Of a DNA stretch of 64,000 nucleotides, positions 1-11,589 are shown one piece after another (positions within the stretch are counted from its first letter, which is position 1; each line of letters opens with the position of its first letter). Under the pieces are notes generated by a model. The model was not told the origin of the DNA, searched no databases, and worked only from the letters and a program-made list of their open reading frames with translations. The DNA is from Lathyrus oleraceus. Its lineage: Eukaryota > Streptophyta > Magnoliopsida > Fabales > Fabaceae. Location of the stretch: contig NC_066584.1 of NCBI RefSeq assembly GCF_024323335.1, positions 242,013,994-242,077,993 on the forward strand, read 5' to 3'. A program made the position numbers and the translations under genes.

Positions 1-1886
1 ATTCTTCCAATCCCATAATACAGGCTTCGTACTCAGCCATATTATTCGTGCATTTGAAAGTTAGCCTTGCTGTAAACGGAATATGTGTGCCCTGAGGAGT
101 AATGATTACTGCCCCAATTCCATTTCCGTACTGATTTACCGCGCCATCAAACACCATCGTCCACTGGGAACCAGGTTCTGGACCTTCATCAAGTGTAGGC
201 TCATCACAATCTTTCATCTTCAAATACAGAATCTCCTCATCTGGGAAGTCGTACTGAACAGACTGATGATCTTCAATCGGCTGATGTGCCAAGTGGTCAG
301 CCAAGATACTACCTTTGATAGCTTTCTGAGCTCGATACTCGATATCATACTCATATAACAACATCTGCCAACGGGCAATCCTCCCGGTTAAAGCAGGCTT
401 CTCGAAGATATACTTGATCGGATCCATTCTAGATATCAACCAAGTTGTGTGATTTATCATGTACTGGCGTAAACGCTTAGCAGACCAAGCCAAAGCACAT
501 CATGTCTTCTCAAGCATAGAGTATCGAGACTCACAATCAGTGAACTTCTTACTCAGGTAGTATATAACACATTCTTTCTTTCCGAATTCATCTTGCTGAC
601 CGAGTACACAACCCATTGAGTCTTCAAGAACAGTCAAATACATGATCAGAGGTCTTCCTTCTACAGGCGGAGACAAGATCGGAGGTTCAGACAGATACTC
701 TTTGATACTGTCGAAAGCTTTCTGGCAATCCTCGATCCAATCATGAGACTGATTTTTCTGGAGGAGCTTGAATATCAACACACATGTGGGATATAAATCT
801 GGAAATATAATTCAAGCGGCCAAGAAAACCTCGGACTTGCTTCTCAGTTTTGGGTGCAGGCATCACTCGTATTGCTTTGACCTTTGCAGGATCAACCTCA
901 ATACCTCTTTCGCTGAAAACAAAGCCCAATAACTTTCCAGAACGGACTCCAAATGTACATTTGTTGGGATTCAGACGAAGCTTGAACTTCCTCAAACGCT
1001 GAAAAAGCTTCAACAAATGCTCAACATGTTCCACTTCCGTTCGTGACTTAGCAATCATGTCATCGACATAGACCTCGATCTCCTTGTGCATCATATCATG
1101 AAACAAGGTAGTCATAGCTCGTTGATACGTGGCTTCGGCGTTCTTCAAATCGAAGGGTATCACTCGATAACAGAATGTTCCCCAAGGTGTGATGAATGTT
1201 GTCTTCTCCATATCCTCGGGTGCCATTTTGATTTGATTATATCCGGAAAATCCGTCCATAAATGAGAAGACTTTGAATTTAGTTGTATTGTCTACCAACA
1301 TGTCAATGTGCGGTAGAGGGAAATCATCTTTCGGACTAGCCTTATTCAAATCACGGTAATCAACACACATTCGGACTTTTCCGTCTTTTTTAGGCACAAG
1401 CACAATATTGGCCACCCATTGAGGATACATAGAAGTCACCAGAACCCCGCATCAATTTGCTTCTGAACTTCCTCTTTGATCTTCACTGCCATGTCTAGAT
1501 GAGTTCTTCTGAGCTTCTGCTTCACAGGCACGCACTCAGGCTTCAAAGGCAGGAAATGTTGCACAATATCTGTATCTAGACCTGGCATGTCTTCATACGA
1601 CCAAGCAAAGATATCAGAATATTCTCGTAGCAAACTGATCAACCCCTTCTTGACAGACTCTTCAAGGAGCGCCCCAATCTTCACTGTTCGAACACAATCT
1701 TCAGACCCCAAGTTGACTGTTTCCAGATTCTCAAGGTGCGGCTGAATGATCTTCTCTTCGTGCTCAAGAAGACGGGTAATCTCATCAGGAATCTCTTCAA
1801 CATCATCTTCCTCTGCCTCGAATACAGGGAATTCAAAATTGGGAGATGGCGTTGGATCATTATGTTCAATGGGTTTTAGAATCAAC
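1..1886 (-). pseudogene. Element A pol fragment: RT and RNase H, broken
   Basis: The exon begins at 1886 after a 3' splice site and encodes the pol N-terminal linker (FAWSYEDMPGLDTDI), then the reverse transcriptase with FMDGFSGYNQIKM and the catalytic YVDDMI. RNase H follows (PPVEGRPLIMYLTVLEDSMG) and the start of a second RNase H-like domain (WTMVFDG, NNMAEYEACI) near base 1. The frame is disrupted near 1437, again near 775-790 where the end of the RT thumb region is scrambled, and by a TGA near 500. It is clearly homologous along its length to the intact pol of element C. The second RNase H is typical of the Tat/Ogre lineage. The gene would have produced cDNA and degraded template RNA; it cannot do so now. 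Confidence 0.92.
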
Positions 1887-2153
1887 CTGCATAATGATTT
1901 TGGTTAATGAAAAACTTTAGAATTTAAACAAGCAAATCATTATGCAGATGAAAAGATTGATTTTATTCTTGTTTTTAGGGTTTTTTGTGATCACCAATTT
2001 CATGCAAAAAAGCAAAAAGTGAAAACAATTGGAAAAACAAATGTTTAACATGAATTTATTGAATGAAATATCATTGTATATATGATGCCAACAATGTCAT
2101 CACTTCTCCTTTTGGCATGGGAGAAGGTTTTTTAAACAAAGCAAACATATTAC
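1887..2153 (-). other. Ogre-type intron between gag-pro and pol (element A)
   Basis: On the minus strand a GTAATA 5' splice site starts at 2153 and a TGCAG 3' splice site ends at 1887, giving 267 nt. The TAA stop of gag-pro (2152-2150) lies inside the splice donor. Both flanks are in the same phase (two bases of a codon before, one after), so removal would keep the frame from protease to pol. An intron at this place is a known Ogre hallmark with experimentally reported partial splicing. Positions here are inferred from motif and phase, and agree with the independent intron in element C. Confidence 0.8.
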
Positions 2154-3746
2154 GCTGACTTATGAATGATTGTAGGAACATCTACAGCGACCCAATTGTG
2201 GCAGATCCCACCAGGGATGACAAAATTGTCAGAATCCTCTGCATTCTCTTCCAGAATAGCAGCAGCTTCCTCGCTCTGATCAGCGTGGATGAAACCTCCA
2301 CTCTTGAACAACCCTTTGTCGTTGAAGATCCCAGAAGAATAGCCAATGCCAGCCCGGGACTTGTTATCTTCAAGCTCGATCATTTTTCCTAAACCAGCAA
2401 CTGCACCACATTCAATGGCCAATTTCGCATCTCGATAGGAAGCAAATGAAGGAGTTCTCTTCTCAACAGGCTCGGCTATAGATAAAGCTTGGAAAGGCGT
2501 TCCAACTTCATCCTCAGCATCAATGTATGAGAAGGAAGACAAATGGCTAACCAGGAGAGCCTTTTCTCCCCCTACCACAACCAGTTTCTTGTTCTTAACG
2601 AATTTCAGCTTCTGGTGTAGGGTGGATGTCACGGCGCCAGCCTCGTGAATCCATGGTCTACCAAGGAGATAGCTATAAGATGGGTGAATATCCATAACCT
2701 GAAAGGTGATATGGAAATCACTTGGTCCAATCTTGATTGGGAGATCAACTTCCCCAATCACAGTCTTACGCGACCCATCAAAAGCTTTCACAACAACACC
2801 ACTCTGCCTCATGGGAGACCCTTGATAAGACAATCTGGAGAGAGTGGTCTTCGGCAATACATTCAAAGATGACCCAGTGTCCACCAGCACGTTGGACATG
2901 GCGTCGTTCTTGCAATTCATAGAAATGTGTAAAGCCATGTTGTGGTCTCTTCCCTCCTCATGGAGATCAGCGTCACAAAAACTCAAAGTGTTGCAAGCAG
3001 TAATGTTTGCAACAATACTGTCAAACTGTTCTATAGTGACATCATGATCAACATAAGCCAAATCCAAGACTTTCTGCAGAGCCTCCCTATGGGGTTCTGA
3101 ATTCAGAAGCAACGATAACACAGAGATCTTGGATGGTGTTTGTAGAAGCTGGTCTACAACGTTGTACTCACTCTTCTTGATGAGCCTCAGCATCTCAACA
3201 CAGTCTTCATTCACAATGCCACTAGGGCCAACAGAAGAAGTAGGAGTCTTTTGTACAGAGGAGGGTTTAACAACAGGTGCCGGGTTCGGAGAATTAACCG
3301 CATTCCCAACCGGACGCTCAACAAAGTCAGCAACAGCCTGAGGCTTCGGAGGTGCAGAAAACACACGACCGCTACGGGTCAACCCGCTCACATCAGCTAT
3401 ATTCACAACAGAAGGAGAAGGCAAGGGCACTTCTTTCCCATCTTCCACGGTAACAACATTATAGCGGAAGGGAATTGCTTTATCAGAAGAATACGGCACA
3501 GGACCTGCAGGTTTGATAATCAGCGAAGGAGAAACCTTCTGCTTGCTACCATCATATCGGATGACAACAGGCTCAGGGATCCTGAACACCGGAGAAATCA
3601 CATTAACCTCTGGTTCGTCTTCATCAACATTCCTGTTCTGAAGAATCTCAATGGTCCCATCATCCAGCAATTCTTGAAGATCTTTACGCACTTGGCGACA
3701 GCCCAAACGATTGACAGAGCAGATACGTCATTTGTCATGGTCATGC
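2150..3746 (-). pseudogene. Element A gag-pro, C-terminal part with protease
   Basis: An open stretch of about 518 codons runs from 3706 to the stop at 2150. It contains a long low-complexity linker, then an aspartic protease with the active site DTGSS at about residues 276-280 (context VLVDTGSSLNVLP). The flap side GRPWIHEAGAV follows, and a weak G-patch-like segment (AGLGKMIE...AGIGYSSG) lies near the C terminus. A TGA lies in frame upstream of 3706 and the N-terminal part is on the far side of element B. The protease would have cleaved the Gag-Pol polyprotein. The stop codon overlaps the intron donor. Gag is dead because of stops, the insertion and frame changes. Confidence 0.88.
3742..3746. 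repeat. Target-site duplication of element B, left copy
   Basis: The pentamer catgc lies directly before the TG start of the left LTR and is repeated directly after the CA end of the right LTR at 21791-21795. Five base pairs is the usual Ty3/gypsy integrase footprint. Confidence 0.92.
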
Positions 3747-5153
3747 TGTAACACCTCAAAATTTGCCCTCCTCTCTTGGGACTAGCATAACATAATTGCA
3801 TATCATTTTAGGTCATTAGGCATTGCATATTGCATATCATGTGGTTACATTGTGCAAGTCATCCTCACAAGTCTTGATCAGAAGATGGAGAAGTCTAAGT
3901 GCAAGCCTAGGGTTTATTGACTGATCATGGGCCATCTGAGGATTGGGCTGTGAATTAGGGTTTCATGATTCTCAATGGATGTTGGTCTTCATCTTGATTG
4001 CAATGATACATCATCATCATCATGGTTGGATGTCATCAGAAGATTGAAGAAGATTCCTTGAGATTAGGGTTTTGACCACTGGTCAACCCTAATCAGTTGC
4101 ATCGGGCCAATCAGGGCATAATCAGGAGAGGGGGTTTATGATGGTTATGGGGTTCATTCTATGATTATTTTGAGCTAATTGAGGCTAGGGTATCACCCTT
4201 GAGCCATTTCAGTTGGAGATTGGGGATTAAATTGATCAATGCATTGCCTGATTCATCTATCAGATGAAAAAGTCAACTATGGTCAACTATACATGATCTG
4301 ATGGATTTGGAGGTGGAGATGAGTTGGATACACTTCATTCATGTTGGAACAAGTGTTGTATGACATCTCAAAGCTTAAGAATGAAGAAAATCAAGTCAGG
4401 ACAAAAACTGCCAAAAATAGAAAGTGACTTGTAATTGAAGTTTCCAAAAATGGAAAGTTTTTGACCTCAAGACCACGTGTCCAAGGAAGCTTCAAATGAA
4501 AAATTGTTCAACATGAAAGTTGTAGATTTTGTTCTTGCCTTTCCAAAAAGTCCAAGAACATGAAAATACCATGTATGGTTGGAAAATTATGGCTCAGTGA
4601 ATTTCAAAAATGACCCATAATCAGGAGGCCATAACTTCCACATGGTTTGTCCAAATTGCAAGTTCTTTATATGCACAAACTCCATTTGACATGTACTTTC
4701 ATGGTGCATAATTGGATTTTTCCAAAAATGGTCAATGCAAAAAGTCAATTTTCAACTAGACAGTTAAATTGGACCAAGGGCAAAATTGTCCAACTTTCAA
4801 AATAATTGGAATTTTTGAGTGGGGATTTTTGCTACACCTCATGAATGGCATTTAAAATTTGTTGGAATCATCATTTCATGGCAAAGGCTTGTGGTTTGGA
4901 ATTTGGCTTGAAAAGTGAAATTGCAAAATTGGACAATTAGCCATCACATAGTGAAAATGGGAATTACACATCCAATGAACATCCAACAAGTGGCAACAGC
5001 TCATGACAGGTGTTTAGAAGGTGTATGAGGTGGCATTGAGCTGTCATGAGCTGGCATGTGAAAGTTCAATTTTGCCCTCACTTGGAAAATTACCATTTCA
5101 CTAACAAATGCATTTGGTTGATTAAACATGTTTAGGTGGTAATTAAGCATTGG

Positions 5154-5160
5154 TATATAT
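5154..5160 (+). promoter_or_regulatory. Candidate TATA box of element B 5' LTR
   Basis: TATATAT is followed about 25 bases later by CATAACAGAA. The same CATAACAGAA follows the TATATAAA of element A's LTR on the other strand, so a conserved core promoter with the transcription start close to this motif is plausible. The second LTR carries the same site at about 18232. Confidence 0.5.
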
Positions 5161-8080
5161 TCTTAATCACTCCCTAAACATAACAGAAAATCATTTCACC
5201 AAAATCTAGATCTGAAACCTTTCCAAATTCTCTCAAACCCTCAAGAACACCAAATCTTCAAATTCATCAATCTTCACCAATCGTGGATCAATTTGCGAAT
5301 TTCTTCTTGCATTCATCTTGCCTCAACCTCTACTCCATCTGTTTTCGTGTTCCATTATCCAAAACCGTGCCAATTGCAACTGTCCACGTGAAGCATCTCC
5401 CATGGTGAATCGAGTTCTTGAGCATTAGAAGCGATATCAAGTGAATCCAAGCGTTCTACTCACCTTCCACCAGTGTATGCTGTATCTGTTTGAGGTTGAT
5501 TCGCACAAAGAACCGCTCGATTATCACTGCCATAACAGGTACCTTCGAATTTCGATCATCATGATTTGCTTCATGCTTATGTGCGTTTGAAAGAGCTTGC
5601 TACGTAGAGTGTAGTGGTGTGCTTGGTTTGTGGAATAGTGACCTGTAGCGCGCGAAATCTAGATTCAAAGTTTTAATGTCAAACCCTAGCTCGCGCGATT
5701 CGTTCGATTTAGGAACTTTTAGCCAAGAATAAGTTGATATTCATGATCCTTAGGCTCAGACGGTTCTAACGGTTATTTGTTTGCTCGTTTTGGTGATGAT
5801 TTGAGAAACTCGTGTTCTTGGATGTTCTTGAATTTTCTGGACTGAAGAAGATGATATTCATGTGTTTGATCTTGTTTTTCGTTCAAATTTTTGAATTCTA
5901 TGTTTACCGCTCCCGCCATGCAGTATTTACCATTATGCCATTGTTCATTTAATTACATTTGATTTAATTCTAAAAATCATTAACACATGAAATAATTCAT
6001 AAAAAATTGTAGAAAATTCAGAAAAATGTGGAAATTTTTGTGTTGACTTTGTTGTTGAGTGTAGAATTTTTTTGACCTATTGGTCAAAGTTGTGCTTGGT
6101 AAAATATTGTTTGACCTAGGCTTGTTTCACATGTGTCCATTTTTGATACCTTGCACCATTTGGTTCATGAAATACCCATAGTGTTAAATAAATTCTTGAA
6201 ATTTTTTGTGATGATTCTTGACTGATTGATGCTCATTTCCATGTAAATTTCATGAGTTTTTGATACCTGATCATTGAGTTATGAATTTTGGAACTTAGGT
6301 GTGACAATTTGTGTCACACCTCATTATGTCAATTTGCTGGATTTTTCTGATTGGTCTATACTTGTTGGAATGAAATGAAATTTTGCATGATGATTGATTA
6401 ACATGTTGAGATGTTGTATGAATTTTTGTGGAATTTTACATTGCATTTTCAAATTGATTGTGATTTTTCATTTCTGTTGGTCAAATATGCAAGTCCATGT
6501 GGTACATGTTTGTAATTTTGATGTGAAATGCTCATATGGTATTGGATAATCATGAAATTTGGCATGCTTGTAATGGACACATGATAGAACATCCCTGTTT
6601 TGGTCTCATCCATTTCTTTTTTGTTTTCATTGAGTTATGAATTTTTGAAGTGGAAGCATGTATTGATGTTGTGATTTGGAGCCTATAATTGTGTCTGTTT
6701 TTGTTGATTTTCATTGACATGGTTCCATTTGCCCAATTAAGCTCAAATTTGGTGTGCCATACCTGGATTAGGTCCTGTTTAGGTGTAATTTATTTGAGAT
6801 TTTTTAGAATTGTTTTGATATGGAATTGAATGCAATAGTTCTGTTTGCATGTTTGGTGCTTCATTTGAACTAGTTTGAATTGTTTTGTGCATAACATGAG
6901 CATGATGAATGATATAAACATGAGACCAATGGTGTTTGCTCTTGTTTGACATTAATTTGACTTTGGTTGGTGAATACCTTGCTGTTTAGGAATTTTTCTT
7001 GCCTTTGGACCCTAGGCTTAGCCTAGTGGTCTTGTTGCTAATATTTGCTTGATTTTTCAGGATCAAAAGCATAATGCACATGGAGAATGAATCAAGTTAA
7101 ATGCAATTGATGTTGTTTGATGTTTGTACACTAACATAACATTGTTTTGTAGGTTGTGAAGTTTGGGCTTAAGCTTTGAGCTTGCTTTGTTGTGCATTGA
7201 TCTGTATAGATTAACTGATTAAACTTTTGCTGTTTAGTTTTGTCTGTCTGAGTACTAACTGTGTTTGATTGTTTCCAGGTACTTTTAGTTGCTCAGTTCC
7301 TTGTGAACTTTTGCTTTGCTTTGCTTAAGCAACTTGCATTGAGGTAGGTCCTCTTGACTTCATGTAGTCTGGAGACCCGGCTGTTACCGGGCCGGGCAAA
7401 TAAATGTCTGAAGTCCTCCTTAAGAGGCGATGATTGTGATTGTTTATTTTTTGTGCCAAGCAGGTGAAAGTCCTTTAAATAAGGCAATTGGTGGAAGTTA
7501 GGGATAAGCAATCTATCCCCCACTATTCTGTGAGTCTTCTCCTTGCTCCCATTACATGGTTGTAGCATTGAGATCCAAGCCCAAGATCCTGTGCAGTGCA
7601 CATTGTGTCAGAGTCTCTGAGTATAGAAGGGTTCCCCCATTCTGGACCCATGCTCATTTGTCAGAAGCTCTCCCTGGTCAGGGATAAGAGCTGTGAGGTC
7701 TGATCCTCACTTCACCTCTCATCTGCTTCACCTTAGCCTCGTAATGGCAAGGTTAAGAGCAAACCCAGCCCGTACAGACGACTCGCTTCGGCAGTCAAAC
7801 CTATTGTGTGAGCCACTTGTTTGGTTATAGTGCGTGCTGTGTGGATATCTGTTTGAGATGCTTGTTCTCATTGGGTGTATGCTTGAATTATTCTGTATGC
7901 TTGTGTGCTTGCTTCTTTCCTGGATAGGAGTAGTTTGCTTATGCAAGTAGGATAGAAAACCGAACTTAGGGTAACGATGCATGACAACACTAGGCTCGAG
8001 TCCAGCTCCCTAGTAGTGTGTCTTTCCCCGGTTTCTGGTTAGCAATTCAGTCCCTTTCAGGGGAACTACATCGCCCTGAT

Positions 8081-8097
8081 CCTCGTTCCAGACGAGG
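8081..8097 (+). other. LTR hairpin, copy 1
   Basis: CCTCGT-TCCAG-ACGAGG forms a perfect 6-bp stem with a 5-nt loop. It lies in a conserved context (gaactac...gat before, tatgtaggca after) that is repeated at 8372-8388. The identical copy in the right LTR is at 21159-21175. Confidence 0.6.
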
Positions 8098-8371
8098 TAT
8101 GTAGGCAGGTGGTCGTGCGAGACCACTCCGGGCAACCTTTTTGTTTTTTGCGTGTGTTTGCATGTTATCTGATTATGTATGTTTGGTTCGGATGCCGACG
8201 TAAGTCCAGTGATTGGCTGTCGGGCTCCACGTTTGCCCTTTTGAGCGTGTTTTGGTTCGGATGCCGACGTAATTCCATCCAGTGGTTGTCGGGCTCCATG
8301 TTTGCCACCCTTGCTTGTTTGTATGTTTTGTGTTGTTTGGCGTGCGTAAGCCGAACTACAGTGGCTCTGAT

Positions 8372-8388
8372 TCTTGTTCCAGACAAGA
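8372..8388 (+). other. LTR hairpin, copy 2 with compensating changes
   Basis: TCTTGT-TCCAG-ACAAGA keeps the loop and stem of copy 1, but two of the six base pairs have changed from C-G to T-A on both sides (first and fourth pairs). The right-LTR copy starts at about 21452. Confidence 0.6.
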
Positions 8389-8712
8389 TATGTAGGCATA
8401 AGGTGCGATACCTTATCGAGCTCGTTCCTCTTAACCCCACCTGCGTTCCCCGTGTGTGTGTGTGATGTTTAGCAACCTATTCTTTATTCTAGGACGTGGA
8501 TCCCGTCGAGTACGACGGACGTGAGGGGTGCTAATACCTTCCCCTTGCGTAACCGACTCCCTTACCCTGTCTCTTTGGTCGCAAGACCATTTCCTTTCCA
8601 GGTTTCTCTGAGCGTTTCCTTTCCCTATCTTGGGATAAATAACGCGCAGTGGCGGCTCTGTGTTTGTTTTTATTCGAGTCTCGCCGGTTGATTTTTCGCA
8701 GGATGCGACAGC

Positions 8713-8730
8713 TGGCGACTCTGCTGGGGA
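8713..8730 (+). other. Primer binding site of element B
   Basis: TGGCGACTCTGCTGGGGA begins two bases after the LTR end. TGG pairs with a tRNA CCA tail, and the site matches the arginine-tRNA type described for Ogre elements. Element A has the identical 18-mer and C a variant with CCTTGC in place of CTCTGC. Confidence 0.85.
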
Positions 8731-9986
8731 CTCCGTGTAGACCTATGCTGGTCCATGGTCCCTGAGCGAGTCCTTCCTAGCGTTCTAGGATAGTTTAGGT
8801 TGCTTGTGTTGTTTGATTTATTGCATTTATTATTCTAACCAATGTATATATTTGCATTAAATATTTGCATGCATCATACTATCATGTTGTTGCCGTCCTC
8901 TATGCAGGTGGTTCCTCTGTTTGGGGTGGGTGTTCTGAGTGGGGCTAAAACCCAGGCCCGAGTATACACCTAGGATTAGTGTGGTCTCATGTCGCCTCCT
9001 TCATGTTAGGTCAACATGTGCCTGGCGGCGTGATGTACCACAAGCCGGACGAGGTTCATTTGATAGTGCTTGCCTCTGTGGGTATTCCGCTTTGGTTGAG
9101 TTACTTCATTTGAGCTGTTGACTCTGGTGACCGATCATTTCCCGGATCTTTGGTTTAGACGATCTCAGGAGAGCTACAATGGCACACCCGAAAGGGCAAA
9201 CCCATTGAGTATCTCTGCCCGATTGTCGAGACTATTATCCGCCTTAGGATGACCTGATTAGAATTTACCTGTGAGGGGAGGGTGTTTCTTTCAGATGCAT
9301 GTTCTGTTGGTGACTCAGATGGTGACTTTTTGTTCCGTGGATCAGAGTCCTATTTATGAGCCGGATTCATGGTCATTTATTTGCCGAGACGCCGGAGTGC
9401 TGTCCGTGGTATTTATCAGTGGGGATCCGTTTATTTCAGGATTCCCCGGGCCGAGTTATTTATCAGTGGGGATCCGTTTATTTCAGGATTCCCCGGGCCG
9501 ATTCAGATGGTTTTGGGTATCTGCTCGGAGATGAGAGTGATGATGATGATGATGTATCGTGTCTTCCGTTTATTTCGGAACCCTTGAGGTGGATTTGTGG
9601 TTACATGTAGTCCTTCAGACGGTTGTGATCAGTTCAAAGATCAGAGGCTTCTGTACAGTTGATGATCAGGGGACTTGGAGGATGGCCCAGTACATTGCAT
9701 TACATCTGCATCATTCTCATTTTGCATTCATCTGCATCAAACCTACGTCTGGCCATATGGGGAGCATTATTGATTGAGAATCTGGTTGAGAGACATCTTG
9801 AATTTCAGAATGTGGATGTCAAAATGTTATCTGTCTCGATGAAACCAGAATCAAAGGACAGAAGCTTCCTCATATGGACAGACGTTGCATTCATGCATAC
9901 TAACCCATTTGCTATTTTGTAGGTGTCGACCGGTGCGCATAGCTTGTTTGCTCAGATATCCTGCTAGGGGCAACAAATCCAAACTG
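8731..9986 (+). other. Leader of element B, no supported gene
   Basis: About 1.26 kb separate the primer binding site from the gag-like start. In elements A and C the equivalent region holds ORF1; here no ORF1 homology is visible. A 47-bp perfect-looking tandem duplication starting atttatcagtggggatcc occupies 9411-9504, followed by a short GATGAT run near 9540. Confidence 0.6.
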
Positions 9987-11246
9987 ATGGATCCTCCCAA
10001 CGCTGACATCCTCGAACTGAAAGAGATGGTGAGGGATTTGTTCAGTGTTGTGCAAGGGCTTGCCTTGGGGAAGAAAGCCATGGCCGAGAGATTAGAAAGG
10101 ATTGAGGGTTGGATGATCAAGGAGAAAGTTCAGGGAAAGGCTCCGTCATCCGAAGTAACAAATCCCTCTGACTCTGTAGTGAAGAAATCCCTTGACAGTG
10201 GTCATCCCAAGAAGAAGGTTGAATTAGGTGGTGCGCAGACTAAAAGAGAATGCGGTAAGGATCGTTACCACCCTTATGCTGCCACCGTAACCTTTCCTAT
10301 TGGTGATTCATCTGCACAACAGCGGCAATCACCACCTCAACAGAGGACACAGAGAGTTGTGGGCCAAGTGAGAAGGAGGACGACAGATCGTCATTTCAAT
10401 AAGCCGCCTGTGACTTACGCCTCTCTGTTTAAGAGGTTGAAGGATCTTGGATTGGTGCAGCCGAGGATGTTGACTCTGTTGAAACCTGATCAGAGGCCTG
10501 CCAGTTACGATGAGAATGTCAGGTGCGAGTTCCATGCTGGGGCACCCGGACATCATGTTGAGGATTGCAAAGCTTTTAAGCATGTGGTCCAGGACTTGGT
10601 GGATTCTAAGGCAATCAACTTTGCACCGACGACAGATGATAGTGTTAACCCCGTGCCAAGGCATGGTCCTGTAAAAGCGAAAATGATGTCAAGGGACAAG
10701 AAAGGGATAGAGGTGACTGAGAAGGATCAGTTAAGAATGCCCATGTCTGTGGTCCCAAAACGTCCGACAAAGAGCGGAGCTTTCCCTCGTGTTGATGATT
10801 GTTGTGCAGCCATCGCTACAAAAGAGTATGTAGTAATTGGGGAATTGGTCCAGAGAAGGATGAAAGTAGAAATGGACGAGGTGAGGTGTAAAGCACTCAG
10901 TCTGGCAGCTGAAACCGTCAAGGTGGAAAATGACATTGGCGTTGGAAAAGAGAAAAAACCGTCCATTTCTTCTTACAAGCAGACATTGGAAGTGGTGAGA
11001 AATGGAGGGATCCCAGGCTGGGGACAGATCATGGGCATTGTGGTAAAAGCGGATATGTTTGGGATTGGTTATCATCCAGGTCAAGACTCGTCTGAGCAGA
11101 ACAGAGGACGTCGTCCGTCGTTCACCTTTGTCAGTGCCGGAATGCTAGATTCAGATCACGCCTATATAGTGGGTAAAGAAACTGACAGTGACTGGGAGAT
11201 TGATCAATGGATAAAATCGTGTGTACCAGGAAGCTGGAAGGCCTAA
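9987..11246 (+). CDS. Mini-Gag of element B: zinc knuckle plus G-patch, capsid and protease core deleted
   Basis: I place the start at ATG 9987 (MDPPNADILELKEM), because the upstream in-frame extension looks non-coding; this gives 419 aa. The N terminus is a predicted coiled coil (LELKEMVRDLFSVVQG). A Gln/Arg-rich linker follows, then TYASLFKRLKDLGLVQPR. A zinc knuckle of unusual spacing, CX2HX5HX4C, has Cys180, His183, His189 and Cys194. A G-patch-like segment (GWGQIMGI...MFGIGY) lies at about 339-364, and the tail DSDWEIDQWI matches the C-terminal tail of element C's gag-pro. The capsid core (WYQLE...TAFYKQYQYN in C) and the protease active site are missing without loss of frame. It is the only long intact frame in the element. 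RNA binding is inferred from the modules; a role in packaging B RNA with helper Gag is a hypothesis. Confidence 0.8.
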   Translation: MDPPNADILELKEMVRDLFSVVQGLALGKKAMAERLERIEGWMIKEKVQGKAPSSEVTNPSDSVVKKSLDSGHPKKKVELGGAQTKRECGKDRYHPYAATVTFPIGDSSAQQRQSPPQQRTQRVVGQVRRRTTDRHFNKPPVTYASLFKRLKDLGLVQPRMLTLLKPDQRPASYDENVRCEFHAGAPGHHVEDCKAFKHVVQDLVDSKAINFAPTTDDSVNPVPRHGPVKAKMMSRDKKGIEVTEKDQLRMPMSVVPKRPTKSGAFPRVDDCCAAIATKEYVVIGELVQRRMKVEMDEVRCKALSLAAETVKVENDIGVGKEKKPSISSYKQTLEVVRNGGIPGWGQIMGIVVKADMFGIGYHPGQDSSEQNRGRRPSFTFVSAGMLDSDHAYIVGKETDSDWEIDQWIKSCVPGSWKA

Positions 11247-11589
11247 ACAAGATCATCACTGACACTCGTCCGGAAGAGTAATATTTCTTGTTTTCAGTTT
11301 TATCTGCATGAAAGCCATATGTGTTTCCCGACACGTAATGGTTCATTGTAAGGGCCACCTCATGTTTAAATTTGCACATTCTGCATCATTAATAAATGGG
11401 TGTTTTTCAGTCAAAAAACGGTGTTCCCTGTTTTTCATTTATTTTTACAGTTTAAAAACAAATAAAAATGGCAATGTTTGTTTTCATTTTTCTTTTTTGA
11501 TTTGTCTCGTCCCAAAGTCGAAAAATAATTCTCCGGATCTCGTTGATAACAATTTGGTTACACCTCATATGACTTCGACAAACCGATCT

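Larger units (their letters stand above)
1..3746 (-). mobile_element. Ogre-like LTR retrotransposon A, 3' portion (pol and end of gag-pro)
   Basis: This is the downstream part, in element orientation, of a minus-strand Ty3/gypsy element of the Ogre/Tat type. Reading down from 3746 it holds the end of gag-pro with an aspartic protease, an intron, then reverse transcriptase and RNase H; integrase and the 3' LTR lie before base 1. It is continuous with 21796-31485: the two pieces were separated by the insertion of element B, whose 5-bp target duplication (catgc) occurs at 3742-3746 and 21791-21795. Several frameshifts and stops show it is an old, inactive copy. Confidence 0.92.
3747..8710 (+). 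repeat. 5' LTR of element B (4964 bp)
   Basis: It begins TGTAACACCTCAAAATTTGC and ends TTTTTCGCAGGATGCGACA. The near-identical partner is at 16825-21790. Its start resembles the LTR start of element C (TGTCATACCCCAAAATTTGC), pointing to a shared ancestry of the terminal sequence. No protein-coding region is supported inside. Near the 3' end are a 69-bp imperfect tandem duplication (8183-8325) and two related hairpins (8081-8097, 8372-8388). Confidence 0.95.

Noticed and set aside
7293..7601. 102-codon frame present in both LTRs of element B (also 7728-7982, 8010-8465)
   Set aside because: It is conserved only because the LTRs are near-identical copies; composition is not protein-like and no homology is recognised.
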